Origin: Elusimicrobiota bacterium
GTDB taxonomy: Bacteria; Elusimicrobiota; UBA5214; JBBAAG01
Reading direction: 5' to 3'
DNA length: 14,721 nucleotides
NCBI GenBank assembly: GCA_041658405.1
Contig: JBBAAG010000075.1
Span: 1-14,721, forward strand
Shown: one piece after another, positions 1 through 7,266 of the stretch
Layout of the letters: each line of letters starts with the position of its first letter
How positions within the stretch are numbered: position 1 is the first letter of the stretch
Notes under the pieces: generated by a model
Databases searched by the model: none
Told to the model about the DNA's origin: nothing
What the model saw: only the letters and a program-made list of their open reading frames with translations
Translations under genes and position numbers: made by a program

Positions 1-6
1 TCCTTA

Positions 7-30
7 GGGTATTTATTATACCCGGTTTTT
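7..30 (+). terminator. Possible intrinsic terminator of an upstream gene
   Basis: GGGTAT (7-12) and ATACCC (18-23) form a perfect 6-bp stem with a 5-base loop. They are followed by GG and a T-rich run (26-30, then G and five more T). This would fit the 3' end of a + strand gene lying left of the window. The stem is short and AT-containing, so the call is tentative. Confidence 0.35.
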
Positions 31-41
31 GTTTTTCGCGC

Positions 42-61
42 CACAGGGGGTACCCCCTGTG
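42..61. repeat. Perfect 20-bp palindrome, GC-rich
   Basis: The sequence CACAGGGGGTACCCCCTGTG is its own reverse complement over all 20 bases, with no loop. It stands out in AT-rich surroundings. No T-run follows, so it is not a standard terminator. It could be a protein-binding dyad, a dispersed palindromic repeat, or a junction scar. Its function is unknown. Confidence 0.8.
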
Positions 62-86
62 ATGGTACTAGTTCCTTAATAGTTAA

Positions 87-98
87 TTAGGTACCTAA
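87..98. repeat. 12-bp palindrome upstream of the orphan gene
   Basis: TTAGGTACCTAA is a perfect 12-bp dyad centred on GGTACC, like the centre of the larger palindrome at 42-61. It lies 36 bases before the ATG at 135, where an operator could sit. A palindrome of this length can occur by chance, so a regulatory role is only a suggestion. Confidence 0.35.
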
Positions 99-134
99 CT
101 TGAGGTCACTATCGCTGAGAAATTGGGCAAGAAT

Positions 135-716
135 ATGGAAAAGAGAGCTAAGAACGTAGTTAGCACAGATACTGTTAAGTTAATTAGTGACTTAAAGGAT
201 AATGGTATTAATATTGATATTTCAGAAGGGATATTTTTTCTACAAATTGATTATGATTTTGTGTATAAACAATTTGCCGAATACTTGCCAGAAAGAAGAA
301 CTGTATTTCTTAAACAAAGAGCATTGGAAATACAACAGGGATTTATGGAAGATGCAGGAGTCATAATCCCTTGGGATAATTTAAGGAAAAGATTGATTTT
401 TTGGGAAGATTATGTTAATTCATTTCCCAATACTGAATACAAAGATCATGTTTTAGAATTGATGAAAGTATATTTTACAGTTTATTTAAGGGGTTCAGAT
501 AATTCTGAGACATTCAGCATTGATTATTCTAACAAAATAAATGATGGTGTACTAAAAGATACAGTCAGGCAAAGTTACGAAAACTTTATCAAGGAAAACA
601 GATACTCAAAATACTATGGATTAATAACAGATTACTATCATTATCTCCAAATTAGCCATTTTAAAATAAATCACAAGTTTATAAATAATTTTTTCAAATT
701 ATATAAGTTGGAATAA
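135..716 (+). CDS. Hypothetical protein, AT-rich orphan gene
   Basis: This frame encodes 193 residues from the ATG at 135. An in-frame TTG at 123 would add four residues, but neither start has a convincing ribosome binding site. I do not recognise the family. The protein is rich in Lys, Asn, Ile, Tyr and Phe, looks mostly helical, and has no signal peptide, membrane segment or cysteine motif. The composition is clearly more AT-rich than the kinase, cyclase and transporter genes of the window, which suggests acquisition by transfer. It stands alone: a DUF4143 ATPase relic follows on the same strand and the kinase gene converges on it. It could be an accessory gene or cargo of a lost element, but no function can be assigned. 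The long uninterrupted frame supports it being a real gene. Confidence 0.6.
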   Translation: MEKRAKNVVSTDTVKLISDLKDNGINIDISEGIFFLQIDYDFVYKQFAEYLPERRTVFLKQRALEIQQGFMEDAGVIIPWDNLRKRLIFWEDYVNSFPNTEYKDHVLELMKVYFTVYLRGSDNSETFSIDYSNKINDGVLKDTVRQSYENFIKENRYSKYYGLITDYYHYLQISHFKINHKFINNFFKLYKLE

Positions 717-812
717 TAACGGGAATGATCTATCCCCAAAAAAAGTATACCAATTCCGCTCCCTAAACCAGGTTCTGATGGAATCCAATCCTTTTCACAA
801 GAAGTATACACT

Positions 813-917
813 GTTATCTCAGAAATAATGAAAAACAAGCTGAATCTCGGATTAGAACCTAATTGTTGTTATTGGCGGGATAAAGTTGGAAGCGAGATTG
901 ATTGTATTGTATATTGA
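813..917 (+). pseudogene. Relic of an AAA ATPase with DUF4143 domain
   Basis: The frame ending at the TGA at 915-917 reads VISEIMKNK, then LEPNCCYWRDKVGSEIDCIV. This matches the well-known DUF4143 segment of archaeal-type AAA ATPases, where ISEI-KN-LN-GLEPN-YFWRD-GNEIDCI is typical. In that domain the W-RD...E-D residues belong to a nuclease-like core. The frame is open back to 729, but residues before about 813 do not resemble the family. The N-terminal Walker ATPase part and the rest of the C-terminal domain are absent. It is therefore a fragment of a gene normally about 380-450 residues long. Such ATPases are common, often laterally moved accessory genes. The identification rests on about 30 residues recognised by eye. 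Confidence 0.6.
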
Positions 918-933
918 TAAGTGAACTAACTCA

Positions 934-956
934 ACCCCGTCCCCCGGGGCCCCCGG
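934..956. repeat. GC-rich block with nested palindromes at the end of the kinase gene
   Basis: This block is almost pure G and C, with nested self-complementary stretches CCCCGGGG (942-949), GGGGCCCC (946-953) and the near-palindrome at 944-956. It begins immediately after the kinase stop codon on the - strand. It could form a stem that ends the signalling operon, but no T-run follows on the - strand. A rearrangement or assembly junction is an alternative. Together with 42-61 it brackets the AT-rich stretch. Confidence 0.45.
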
Positions 957-3734
957 TTACTTCGTTATTATCACAAAATAAGTATTGTCCAGCTCTTTGG
1001 TAAACCGTACGGTTTGTATAAGGTTTTCGCGTTTAGGAAATGTTGATTCAATAATAATCATGCCGGGCTTTTCTTTTTTTGTTTTATCCAAACACTCATC
1101 CACAGTGGTAGAACTCAAAACGGTATATCCCTGAGCCCCAAAAATATCTGTTATATTCGCAGTAACCTCAGAATCTTCGCTTACCACCATAATTTTTTTC
1201 GCCGCGACCCCGCGGGTTAATAAAAGCTCAACTTCTTTTATCAAGTCGTTCGTGTTCAACGGTTTAGTAAGATATTTATCCACGCCAATACGGTATCCTT
1301 TTTCTTTATCCTCAATAATCGAAAGTATAATCACCGGTATCCCCATGGTTTCCGGATCTTTTTTCAGCGTTACCGCAACGTCAAATCCGTTGATTCCCGG
1401 CATTTTAATATCGAGTATCACAAGCCCGGGCCGGCACTTCATAATTTGTTCAATTGCTTCTTCCCCATTCGAGGCTTCAAACACGGTATACTCTTTTTCT
1501 TCGAGCATCTGACGTATGAGGTTCCGCATCGCTGCCTCGTCGTCTACAACCAAGATGTTGCGTTTACTGTTTTCAAACGAGGACATCACCGTTGCCATTT
1601 TGGTTTTCAGGTCATCAAACTTTATGTTTAGTTCCTTTTTCATAGCTACATCACTATTTTCTGATAAACCCGCAATATTATCAGGCTGGAACGCTATAGG
1701 CAGCGTAAAAATAAACGAACTTCCTTTTCCCGGCACGCTTTCCACCCAGATATCGCCTTTGTGATGCGTAACAATTTGTTTGCATATCGACAACCCCAAC
1801 CCGGTACCTTTCGGTTTTTTCACTAAAGTATCGCTGCTTATTTGTTTAAACTTATCGAACACAACTTCCTGGTCTGTTTTGGCAATACCAATCCCTGTGT
1901 CGTTAACGCTTACCTTAACAAACCTTCTGTCATCAGTGATTTGCGATTTAACAGTTACATCCCCGGCCTCGGTAAATTTTACCGCGTTGGAAATCAGGTT
2001 TATCACTACTTGAATTAACCTGTCCCGGTCCGCAGTAACGGTTGGAAGATCGTCCGCCAGTACTTTCACTAGCTTGACATTCCGGTTTTCAAACAACGAC
2101 ATCGTCGCCGCAACTGCATGGTCAATTATAGGGTTTATCTCCAGCTTTTCCATTTTCCATTCCATTTTGCCCGATTCCATTTTCGCAAGGTCCAGGATGT
2201 CGTTGATCAACACGGTCAGCCGTTCGCTTTCAAACACGATGATATCCACGTTTTCGCCTATCTGCCGTACGGTCTTTTCTATTTTCTCGGTTTTCTGGGT
2301 TATCGCCGGGAATACAATGTCGTTTAACCGTTTTTTAATAATTTTTGCAAAACCCATCACGGACGTTAACGGCGTGCGAAGTTCATGCGATACCGTTGAA
2401 AGAAACGAGGATTTCATGGCGTCCAGCTGTTTTAGTTCGTTGTACGCAGTTTCCAGCTCTTTGGTCCGTTCAGTTACCATAATATCGAGGTTAACAATGT
2501 TTTTCTGCAGGTTATCAACCATGCCGTTAAACGACCTCGCAAGCATGCCAAGCTCGTCATTACCTTTAACGCTGCTTCTGACAGTTAAATCGCCGTACTT
2601 AACTTTCTCCGCAGTATCCGACAACTCGCGTATGGGTTTGATAAGGTTGTTAACAAAAATCAGTCCCAGTATCAACGATAACGCGATGAACACAATAAAT
2701 ATTACGCCTATGCTGTTTATAAGATTTACAGAACCCTGTTTTAACTCGTCTTCATATACCGACGACGCGATGTACCAGTCAAACTTCTTGAAATATCTCA
2801 CCCACGACTTTTTGTAGTACTTATATTCGCTCGGATGTTCAGGCTTGTCCCAGCGGTAATACAAATAACTGTCTGTTTTATCCGCAATTTCTTTCAACTC
2901 ATCAAGTATCGGGCGTTTAGTATCAGGGTTCTGGAGGTAGCTAACATTTGTACCGTCAATATTTTTGTTGGGATGGCTCACGAGAAACTTGTCGCTGGTA
3001 AAAATGTATATATACCCGGTCTTCGCAATCCTTATTTTTGCCAGTTGTTTCCTGAGGTTGTCAACTTCATTGGTTTTCTTTTTCTGCAAATCGTTTTCGA
3101 TATCGTCAATATAAACCCCGGTGCCAATAACCCAGTTCCAGTCCTTCAGATGTGTCGCATACGACATTTTTTTTACAGGCTTACTTTCCCCAAGCCGGCG
3201 CCAGTAGTAGTAATGATAAACCTCGCCATGTTTTCGCGCACCTTCTACCATTGGGGGAACAATGAATATGCCATAAATATCTTTTATCTTAGAAAAATCT
3301 GTATTATGCAGTTTCGGGTCGGGGTGCGAGATTAATACGGAATTGTAGTCGGATATCCACAGGTAATCGTTGTTCCCGTACTTGAACCACCGCATGTTTT
3401 CAAGAATATTCTTGCGCGCATCGTCCCGGCTCAGCTTTCCAGTTTTCACCTGGTTTTCAATATTGCCAATATATGATATACCGAGCTCCACAATGTTTCT
3501 TAGCTCGCGTTTCCTGCTTTCCATCAATGCTTTTTCTTCGGATTCAAGATCTAACGACACTTTTTCAACCAGATTGTAAACGTTTTCAAGTATGGTTTTT
3601 GCCGAGTTTTCTTCGATCTCACCGACTTTTCTGTTTATCAACGGCAACGAAATCACGTACATTGAGTATGCGAAGATAGATACCAGCAGTAATATTATGG
3701 AAAACGCTTTTAAAAACAGTTTTGATTTAAACAT
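957..3734 (-). CDS. Hybrid sensor histidine kinase, double Cache, HAMP, kinase core, receiver
   Basis: This is a membrane sensor kinase of 925 residues. A first membrane segment (about 10-30) is followed by two tandem Cache_2-like periplasmic modules. The first (about 70-212) shows DYLWISD...SHP and NWVIGTGVYIDDI; the second (about 235-332) shows GYIYIF...SHP and DWYIASSVYEDEL. Then come a second membrane segment (341-362), a HAMP linker (363-415), a HisKA helix with phospho-acceptor His450 in SHELRTP, and an ATPase domain with Asn583 (N-box), DTGIGI (612-617) and GTGLGL (643-648). A receiver domain (726-840) has acceptor Asp775 and Lys824. A second receiver-like unit (846-925) has Glu896 where the Asp should be and stops after the fourth strand. 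A small extracellular molecule is the likely signal, by family. The gene starts 9 bases after the receiver gene, with AGGGAAA as ribosome binding site, and is last in the operon. Confidence 0.95.
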   Translation of the reverse strand: MFKSKLFLKAFSIILLLVSIFAYSMYVISLPLINRKVGEIEENSAKTILENVYNLVEKVSLDLESEEKALMESRKRELRNIVELGISYIGNIENQVKTGKLSRDDARKNILENMRWFKYGNNDYLWISDYNSVLISHPDPKLHNTDFSKIKDIYGIFIVPPMVEGARKHGEVYHYYYWRRLGESKPVKKMSYATHLKDWNWVIGTGVYIDDIENDLQKKKTNEVDNLRKQLAKIRIAKTGYIYIFTSDKFLVSHPNKNIDGTNVSYLQNPDTKRPILDELKEIADKTDSYLYYRWDKPEHPSEYKYYKKSWVRYFKKFDWYIASSVYEDELKQGSVNLINSIGVIFIVFIALSLILGLIFVNNLIKPIRELSDTAEKVKYGDLTVRSSVKGNDELGMLARSFNGMVDNLQKNIVNLDIMVTERTKELETAYNELKQLDAMKSSFLSTVSHELRTPLTSVMGFAKIIKKRLNDIVFPAITQKTEKIEKTVRQIGENVDIIVFESERLTVLINDILDLAKMESGKMEWKMEKLEINPIIDHAVAATMSLFENRNVKLVKVLADDLPTVTADRDRLIQVVINLISNAVKFTEAGDVTVKSQITDDRRFVKVSVNDTGIGIAKTDQEVVFDKFKQISSDTLVKKPKGTGLGLSICKQIVTHHKGDIWVESVPGKGSSFIFTLPIAFQPDNIAGLSENSDVAMKKELNIKFDDLKTKMATVMSSFENSKRNILVVDDEAAMRNLIRQMLEEKEYTVFEASNGEEAIEQIMKCRPGLVILDIKMPGINGFDVAVTLKKDPETMGIPVIILSIIEDKEKGYRIGVDKYLTKPLNTNDLIKEVELLLTRGVAAKKIMVVSEDSEVTANITDIFGAQGYTVLSSTTVDECLDKTKKEKPGMIIIESTFPKRENLIQTVRFTKELDNTYFVIITK

Positions 3735-3743
3735 TTGGTTTCC

Positions 3744-4130
3744 CTACTTGATCCCAAACACTTTTTTCGCTTCGTGAACCATAGCATCCGGGTCAAACGG
3801 TTTGGTCATATAAACATCTGCACCGGATTCAATGCCTTTTATTCTATCAAACTCCTGCCCTTTTGCGGTTAACATCACTATATACACCCCGGCAAGCTTA
3901 AGTTTATTCTTAACTATGTCACAGACTTCGAACCCGTTCATCTCGGGCATCATAACGTCGAGGATAACCATGTCCGGCAGTTCTTTTTGTATGATTTCAA
4001 GCGCTTCACGCCCGTTATCCGCTTGTAGTACAACCAACCCTTCGACGTAAGCCTCCAAATCCTCAAGCGTTTGTTCTAACAATATACGTATATGCGCTTC
4101 ATCGTCTACGATAAGAATCTTTTTTCCCAC
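3744..4130 (-). CDS. Stand-alone CheY-like response regulator receiver
   Basis: This is a single receiver domain of 128 residues with no output domain. The acidic pocket (Asp9, Asp10), the phospho-acceptor Asp58 in VILDVMMPEMNG, Thr88 and Lys110 in MTKPF are all present, so it should be phosphorylatable. It starts with GTG. A GAGG motif 10 bases upstream, inside the 21-base gap after the cyclase gene, supports this start. It lies between the adenylate cyclase and the hybrid kinase, and an in-operon kinase is the natural phosphodonor. It may relay phosphate from the kinase or act by binding a partner such as the cyclase; neither is shown by the sequence. Isolated receivers are common, so specificity cannot be read from it alone. 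Confidence 0.93.
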   Translation of the reverse strand: MGKKILIVDDEAHIRILLEQTLEDLEAYVEGLVVLQADNGREALEIIQKELPDMVILDVMMPEMNGFEVCDIVKNKLKLAGVYIVMLTAKGQEFDRIKGIESGADVYMTKPFDPDAMVHEAKKVFGIK

Positions 4131-4151
4131 TCAGTAAATACCTCTTTTCTT

Positions 4152-5558
4152 TTAGTATATTACTTCAAACACTTCCACGGGTTTGTTTTTCCCTTTAACA
4201 CTGGTTCCGCCGAGTTCTTTAAACTCAAACACGTTTTTTGCCGCGTCATACGTATTCCGGCTGACAAGAATCTGGCTGCCTTTTGCAAGCGTCTGCAGCC
4301 GTGACGCGATGTTAACCTCGTCGCCTATCGCTGTGTAATCAGTATGATGGGTAGACCCGATATTGCCCACCACCATGTGTCCGGAATTAATACCGATCCC
4401 GGTATGAAAATTGTCTTTTATCCAAAGGGTTTTCATTGTTTTTATACACTGCTGCATCTGAATTGCGGATTCAATCGCAACAATCTCATGGTTCTCAACC
4501 TCCGCTGGCGCGCCGAACAGCGCTACTATCATGTCGCCGACAAACTTGTTTAACGTACCGTTATTTTTAAATATTATTTCTACCAGCGAAGAAAAGTATT
4601 CGTTTAAATACTTCACGATTTGTTCTGGTTCAAGCATTTCACACGCGCCGGTAAAGTTACGGATATCAGAAAACATGACCGTGATCCTTTTTTTCCCCGG
4701 AGCAAGGCCAATATTATCGGTATCCCGCATTATTGCTTCTACCACCTGAGGCGCTACATAACGTTCCAGATGTAACCGTTCTTTTTCCTGTTTTATCTTG
4801 TTTTCGTACAACATCGCGTTTTCAATAAACGCTGCGGCTTGCAGTGCAAGCGTGGTTAACAGTTTGAGGTCGCCGGAGGTGTATTGCCCCGGGTTTTTGT
4901 TGCTGACATTAATAACGCCAAGCACTTTGTCTTTATTTTTTAGCGGCGCGCAAATAAGTGCCTGTATTTCCCGGCCTTTAACAAACCTGGGGTCTATCGA
5001 CACGTTATTTATAATCTCCGCTTTTTTTGTTTGAAACACCTGCCCGGCAATCCCGTCCCCGGGTTTAAAAATAAATTTTTTGTTGAACTCAAACCCCGTC
5101 GCGGCTATTACTTCGAGGTTGCCCGACTCTTTGTTGAACAGCATTACCGACGCGCTGGTGGCGTTAATAATTTTCAACGCTTCTTCAATTACAAGTTTCG
5201 AGATTTGGAGTATATCAAGGCACTCAGTGGCTTTTTCCGAAAATGTGTATAACAGGTTAATTTCTTTGTACCGCTCCAGCGTTTCCTGGACGATCAACCG
5301 TTTTTCCGCTTCTTTTATCAAAATAGACTGCATCAACGGCGCAAACGTAGCGACCGTTTCATCGCCTTTTAAGAAACCGATTATTGTATTGTTATGTTTT
5401 AACTCGCAGGTTGTGTTGTACCCGGCATCTTGCGTACCAGCCAATAACATATTGTTTTTATCGTATATTGTTACTGTTTTGCCCAGGTTGGCATAGTTTG
5501 TTATTAACGCAGTTATTTCTTTACTACGCACAAGCTTTTTTAACTGAATATCAGGCAT
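4152..5558 (-). CDS. GAF-domain class III adenylate cyclase
   Basis: This 468-residue soluble protein should make cAMP from ATP. Residues 1-90 form a small unrecognised sensor-like region ending in a helix. A GAF domain follows (about 100-250, with PGDGIAGQVFQTKKAEIINNV), then a helical linker (250-275) and a class III cyclase catalytic domain (about 288-468). Key residues are visible: metal-binding Asp298 (MFSDIRNFT) and Asp342 (NKFVGD), adenine-selecting Lys338, Thr409 in the position usually Asp or Thr, and transition-state Asn416 and Arg420 (GDEVNIASRLQ). The Lys/Thr pair marks the class IIIb type, some members of which respond to bicarbonate. There is no membrane segment. It is the first gene of the signalling operon, preceded by a promoter at 5610-5638 and an AGGA motif 10 bases before the ATG. 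Confidence 0.93.
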   Translation of the reverse strand: MPDIQLKKLVRSKEITALITNYANLGKTVTIYDKNNMLLAGTQDAGYNTTCELKHNNTIIGFLKGDETVATFAPLMQSILIKEAEKRLIVQETLERYKEINLLYTFSEKATECLDILQISKLVIEEALKIINATSASVMLFNKESGNLEVIAATGFEFNKKFIFKPGDGIAGQVFQTKKAEIINNVSIDPRFVKGREIQALICAPLKNKDKVLGVINVSNKNPGQYTSGDLKLLTTLALQAAAFIENAMLYENKIKQEKERLHLERYVAPQVVEAIMRDTDNIGLAPGKKRITVMFSDIRNFTGACEMLEPEQIVKYLNEYFSSLVEIIFKNNGTLNKFVGDMIVALFGAPAEVENHEIVAIESAIQMQQCIKTMKTLWIKDNFHTGIGINSGHMVVGNIGSTHHTDYTAIGDEVNIASRLQTLAKGSQILVSRNTYDAAKNVFEFKELGGTSVKGKNKPVEVFEVIY

Positions 5559-5609
5559 AAATGTTTAATCCTATAAAACACCACAACATTTTCTATATTA
5601 ACAACATTA

Positions 5610-5638
5610 ATAATATAAAATTGTTAGGCAGATGTAAA
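5610..5638 (-). promoter_or_regulatory. Sigma70-type promoter of the signalling operon
   Basis: Read on the - strand, TTTACA (5638-5633) and TATTAT (5615-5610) each match the -35 and -10 consensus in five of six bases, with a 17-base spacer. Transcription would start near 5603, about 45 bases before the cyclase ATG at 5558. The -35 box overlaps the last codons of the IS3 relic. The region is AT-rich, so a chance match is possible. Confidence 0.5.
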
Positions 5639-5883
5639 TTCTGAGAGATAGCAAAATCCATTAACATGTAGAGATAAATCATGTGCCGTTTGGGATATAC
5701 CGCCATTAAACACATATTCTTCATCTATGAGGCTCATTAACTCTAAATTATATGCAGTTTCTGGACGGGCAGTGTAATACAGGGATGACCGCGGGATCGC
5801 CAGCCGTTTTCGACCTGCAGCTGCCCTACCTGTTGGTACAGTTTTTTATCAGATATACGGTCATAAAGCTTCATTTTATGCAT
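5624..5883 (-). mobile_element. Degenerate IS3-family transposase relic (orfA tail joined to orfB start)
   Basis: On the - strand the stretch from 5874 to 5800 reads MKLYDRISDKKLYQQVGQLQ followed by VENGW. This resembles the C-terminal part of IS3 OrfA, where LY-QIGQLKVE-DWLKKK is typical. A different frame, from 5803 to 5624, reads LAIPRSSLYYTARPETAYNL then ELMSLIDEEY. This is the usual start of IS3 OrfB (PRSSLYY...LMRLIDEEY). The stretch normally lying between the two is missing, so an internal deletion joined them. The DDE catalytic domain and helix-turn-helix part are absent, as are clear terminal repeats. The relic ends at a TAA (5626-5624). With its flanks it fills the 5559-5948 gap between divergent operons, and no intact gene is present there. 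Confidence 0.72.
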
Positions 5884-5948
5884 ATCGTATAACTTAGAAT
5901 AAAATAGTAAAATATATAAGTATTTAATAGTAATTGAAAGATATTGTT

Positions 5949-7214
5949 ATGAAAAAAAATTATGATGTAATAGTGATAGGCGGCGGGACCGCAGGAGTAA
6001 TTGCTGCAATACAAGCAGGCCGCGCTGGGGTTTCAACCTTACTAATTGAAAAAAATGGTATCCTCGGCGGTACAATAGTTGTGGGCAGTATAAATTTGGT
6101 ATCCAGCTTCCATGCCTATCAGAAAAAGGTTATCGCAGGTATCGGCTGGGAATTATGCGCAGCTGCGATGAAGGTTGAAGGCAAAGAAATTGATGATAAC
6201 CGTAATAAACACTTACATAAAAGTATCAGCGCATATGCTGTTAACCCAGCGTTGTACGCTGCGATAGCGGATGAGATGGTAGTCAACGCAGGGGTTGATA
6301 TTCTTTTTCATGCGATGCCGGCAATTGTGAAGAAAAACGGTGATAACTGGAACCTGACAATCTGCACAAAAAACGGGCTTCAGGAAGTTAACACCAAGGT
6401 GTTAATAGACTGTACCGGCGACGCTAATGTAGTGCAGTTAGCGGGATATGAAGTTATACGGAATAAGGAATTGATGGCGGGTACTTTAGTGGTAAAAACC
6501 TGTGGGTATGACGCAAAAACGTTGGACTATACTGCGTTACAAGCTGCGTTTGATTCAGAAGTTGCTGCCGGGACAATGAAGCTTAGCGACCCTGGCTGGC
6601 TTAATGGCAGTATAAAATATTTCCTGAATTCCTATGGTGGTAATCGTATACATGTAACCAATATTGACGCTGCTACCAGTGAAGGTAAAACCGTTGCTGA
6701 GCTTGAAGGACGGCGCGTAATGATGCGGTTATACCGGTTCTGCCGTAAACAGCCTGGCTTGGAAAACTTTAATATCAGTTACTGTGCTACAGAATGCGGT
6801 ATCCGTGAAACTGTTACAATAAAAGCTAAAAAATATATAACAGTTCATGATTACTTAACCGGGCGGTTATTTGACGATGCGGTATGCTATTCATTTTATC
6901 CAATAGACCTGCACAATGACCACTCGCTTGAGTATCAGATGATAGGCGAGGGGATTTATCCTACAATACCATTAGGAGCTATGCTACCTACAGGAAGTGA
7001 GGGTATCATTGTTGCCGGTAGATGTGTTTCCGGTGACCAACGCGCAAATTCCGCTTTCCGTGTTGAATCGTCCTGTATGGCAATGGGCCAGGCTGCGGGT
7101 GCAGTCGCTGCGTTAGCGGTTAAACAAAATAAGAGTATTACATCCATTCCAATGAAGGATATCCATGCGTTATTACAGCTGTATGGCGCAATCGTTCCGG
7201 GTTCTAAAGACTAA
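5949..7214 (+). CDS. FAD-dependent oxidoreductase (FAD_oxidored family)
   Basis: This is a 421-residue flavoprotein. It begins with a Rossmann dinucleotide site: GGGTAG at 11-16 in DVIVIGGGTAG, with ribose-binding Glu34. DCTGDAN at 154-160 is a second FAD contact. The C-terminal FAD-closing motif GIIVAGRCVSG lies at 352-362, followed by RVESSCMAMGQAAGAVAAL. These are hallmarks of the FAD_oxidored (PF12831) group, whose substrates are mostly unknown. The ATG at 5949 is preferred over the upstream in-frame TTG at 5934, because the Rossmann strand then begins at residue 5 as in relatives. A weak GAAAG lies upstream. The URO-D-like gene follows after 52 bases on the same strand, so both probably act in one pathway, perhaps oxidative breakdown of an unknown compound. 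No membrane segment or signal peptide is evident, which suggests the cytoplasm. Confidence 0.9.
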   Translation: MKKNYDVIVIGGGTAGVIAAIQAGRAGVSTLLIEKNGILGGTIVVGSINLVSSFHAYQKKVIAGIGWELCAAAMKVEGKEIDDNRNKHLHKSISAYAVNPALYAAIADEMVVNAGVDILFHAMPAIVKKNGDNWNLTICTKNGLQEVNTKVLIDCTGDANVVQLAGYEVIRNKELMAGTLVVKTCGYDAKTLDYTALQAAFDSEVAAGTMKLSDPGWLNGSIKYFLNSYGGNRIHVTNIDAATSEGKTVAELEGRRVMMRLYRFCRKQPGLENFNISYCATECGIRETVTIKAKKYITVHDYLTGRLFDDAVCYSFYPIDLHNDHSLEYQMIGEGIYPTIPLGAMLPTGSEGIIVAGRCVSGDQRANSAFRVESSCMAMGQAAGAVAALAVKQNKSITSIPMKDIHALLQLYGAIVPGSKD

Positions 7215-7266
7215 AGGGAATTTTGTACAAAAGTGATATATTGATTTAAAAAGGTAAAATATCTTT

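Noticed and set aside
934..956. A confident intrinsic terminator after the kinase gene
   Set aside because: The GC-rich block can form stems, but no T-run follows on the - strand, so it was recorded only as a palindromic block.
2074..2817. A 247-residue open frame on the + strand opposite the kinase gene
   Set aside because: It is antisense to the strongly supported kinase coding sequence, has no recognisable domain, and its open state follows from the codon use of the real gene.
5870..5900. A promoter for the FAD oxidoreductase gene using TATAAC or TAGAAT as -10
   Set aside because: No acceptable -35 box lies at 16-18 bases from either hexamer, and the region is too AT-rich for a -10 match alone to be meaningful.
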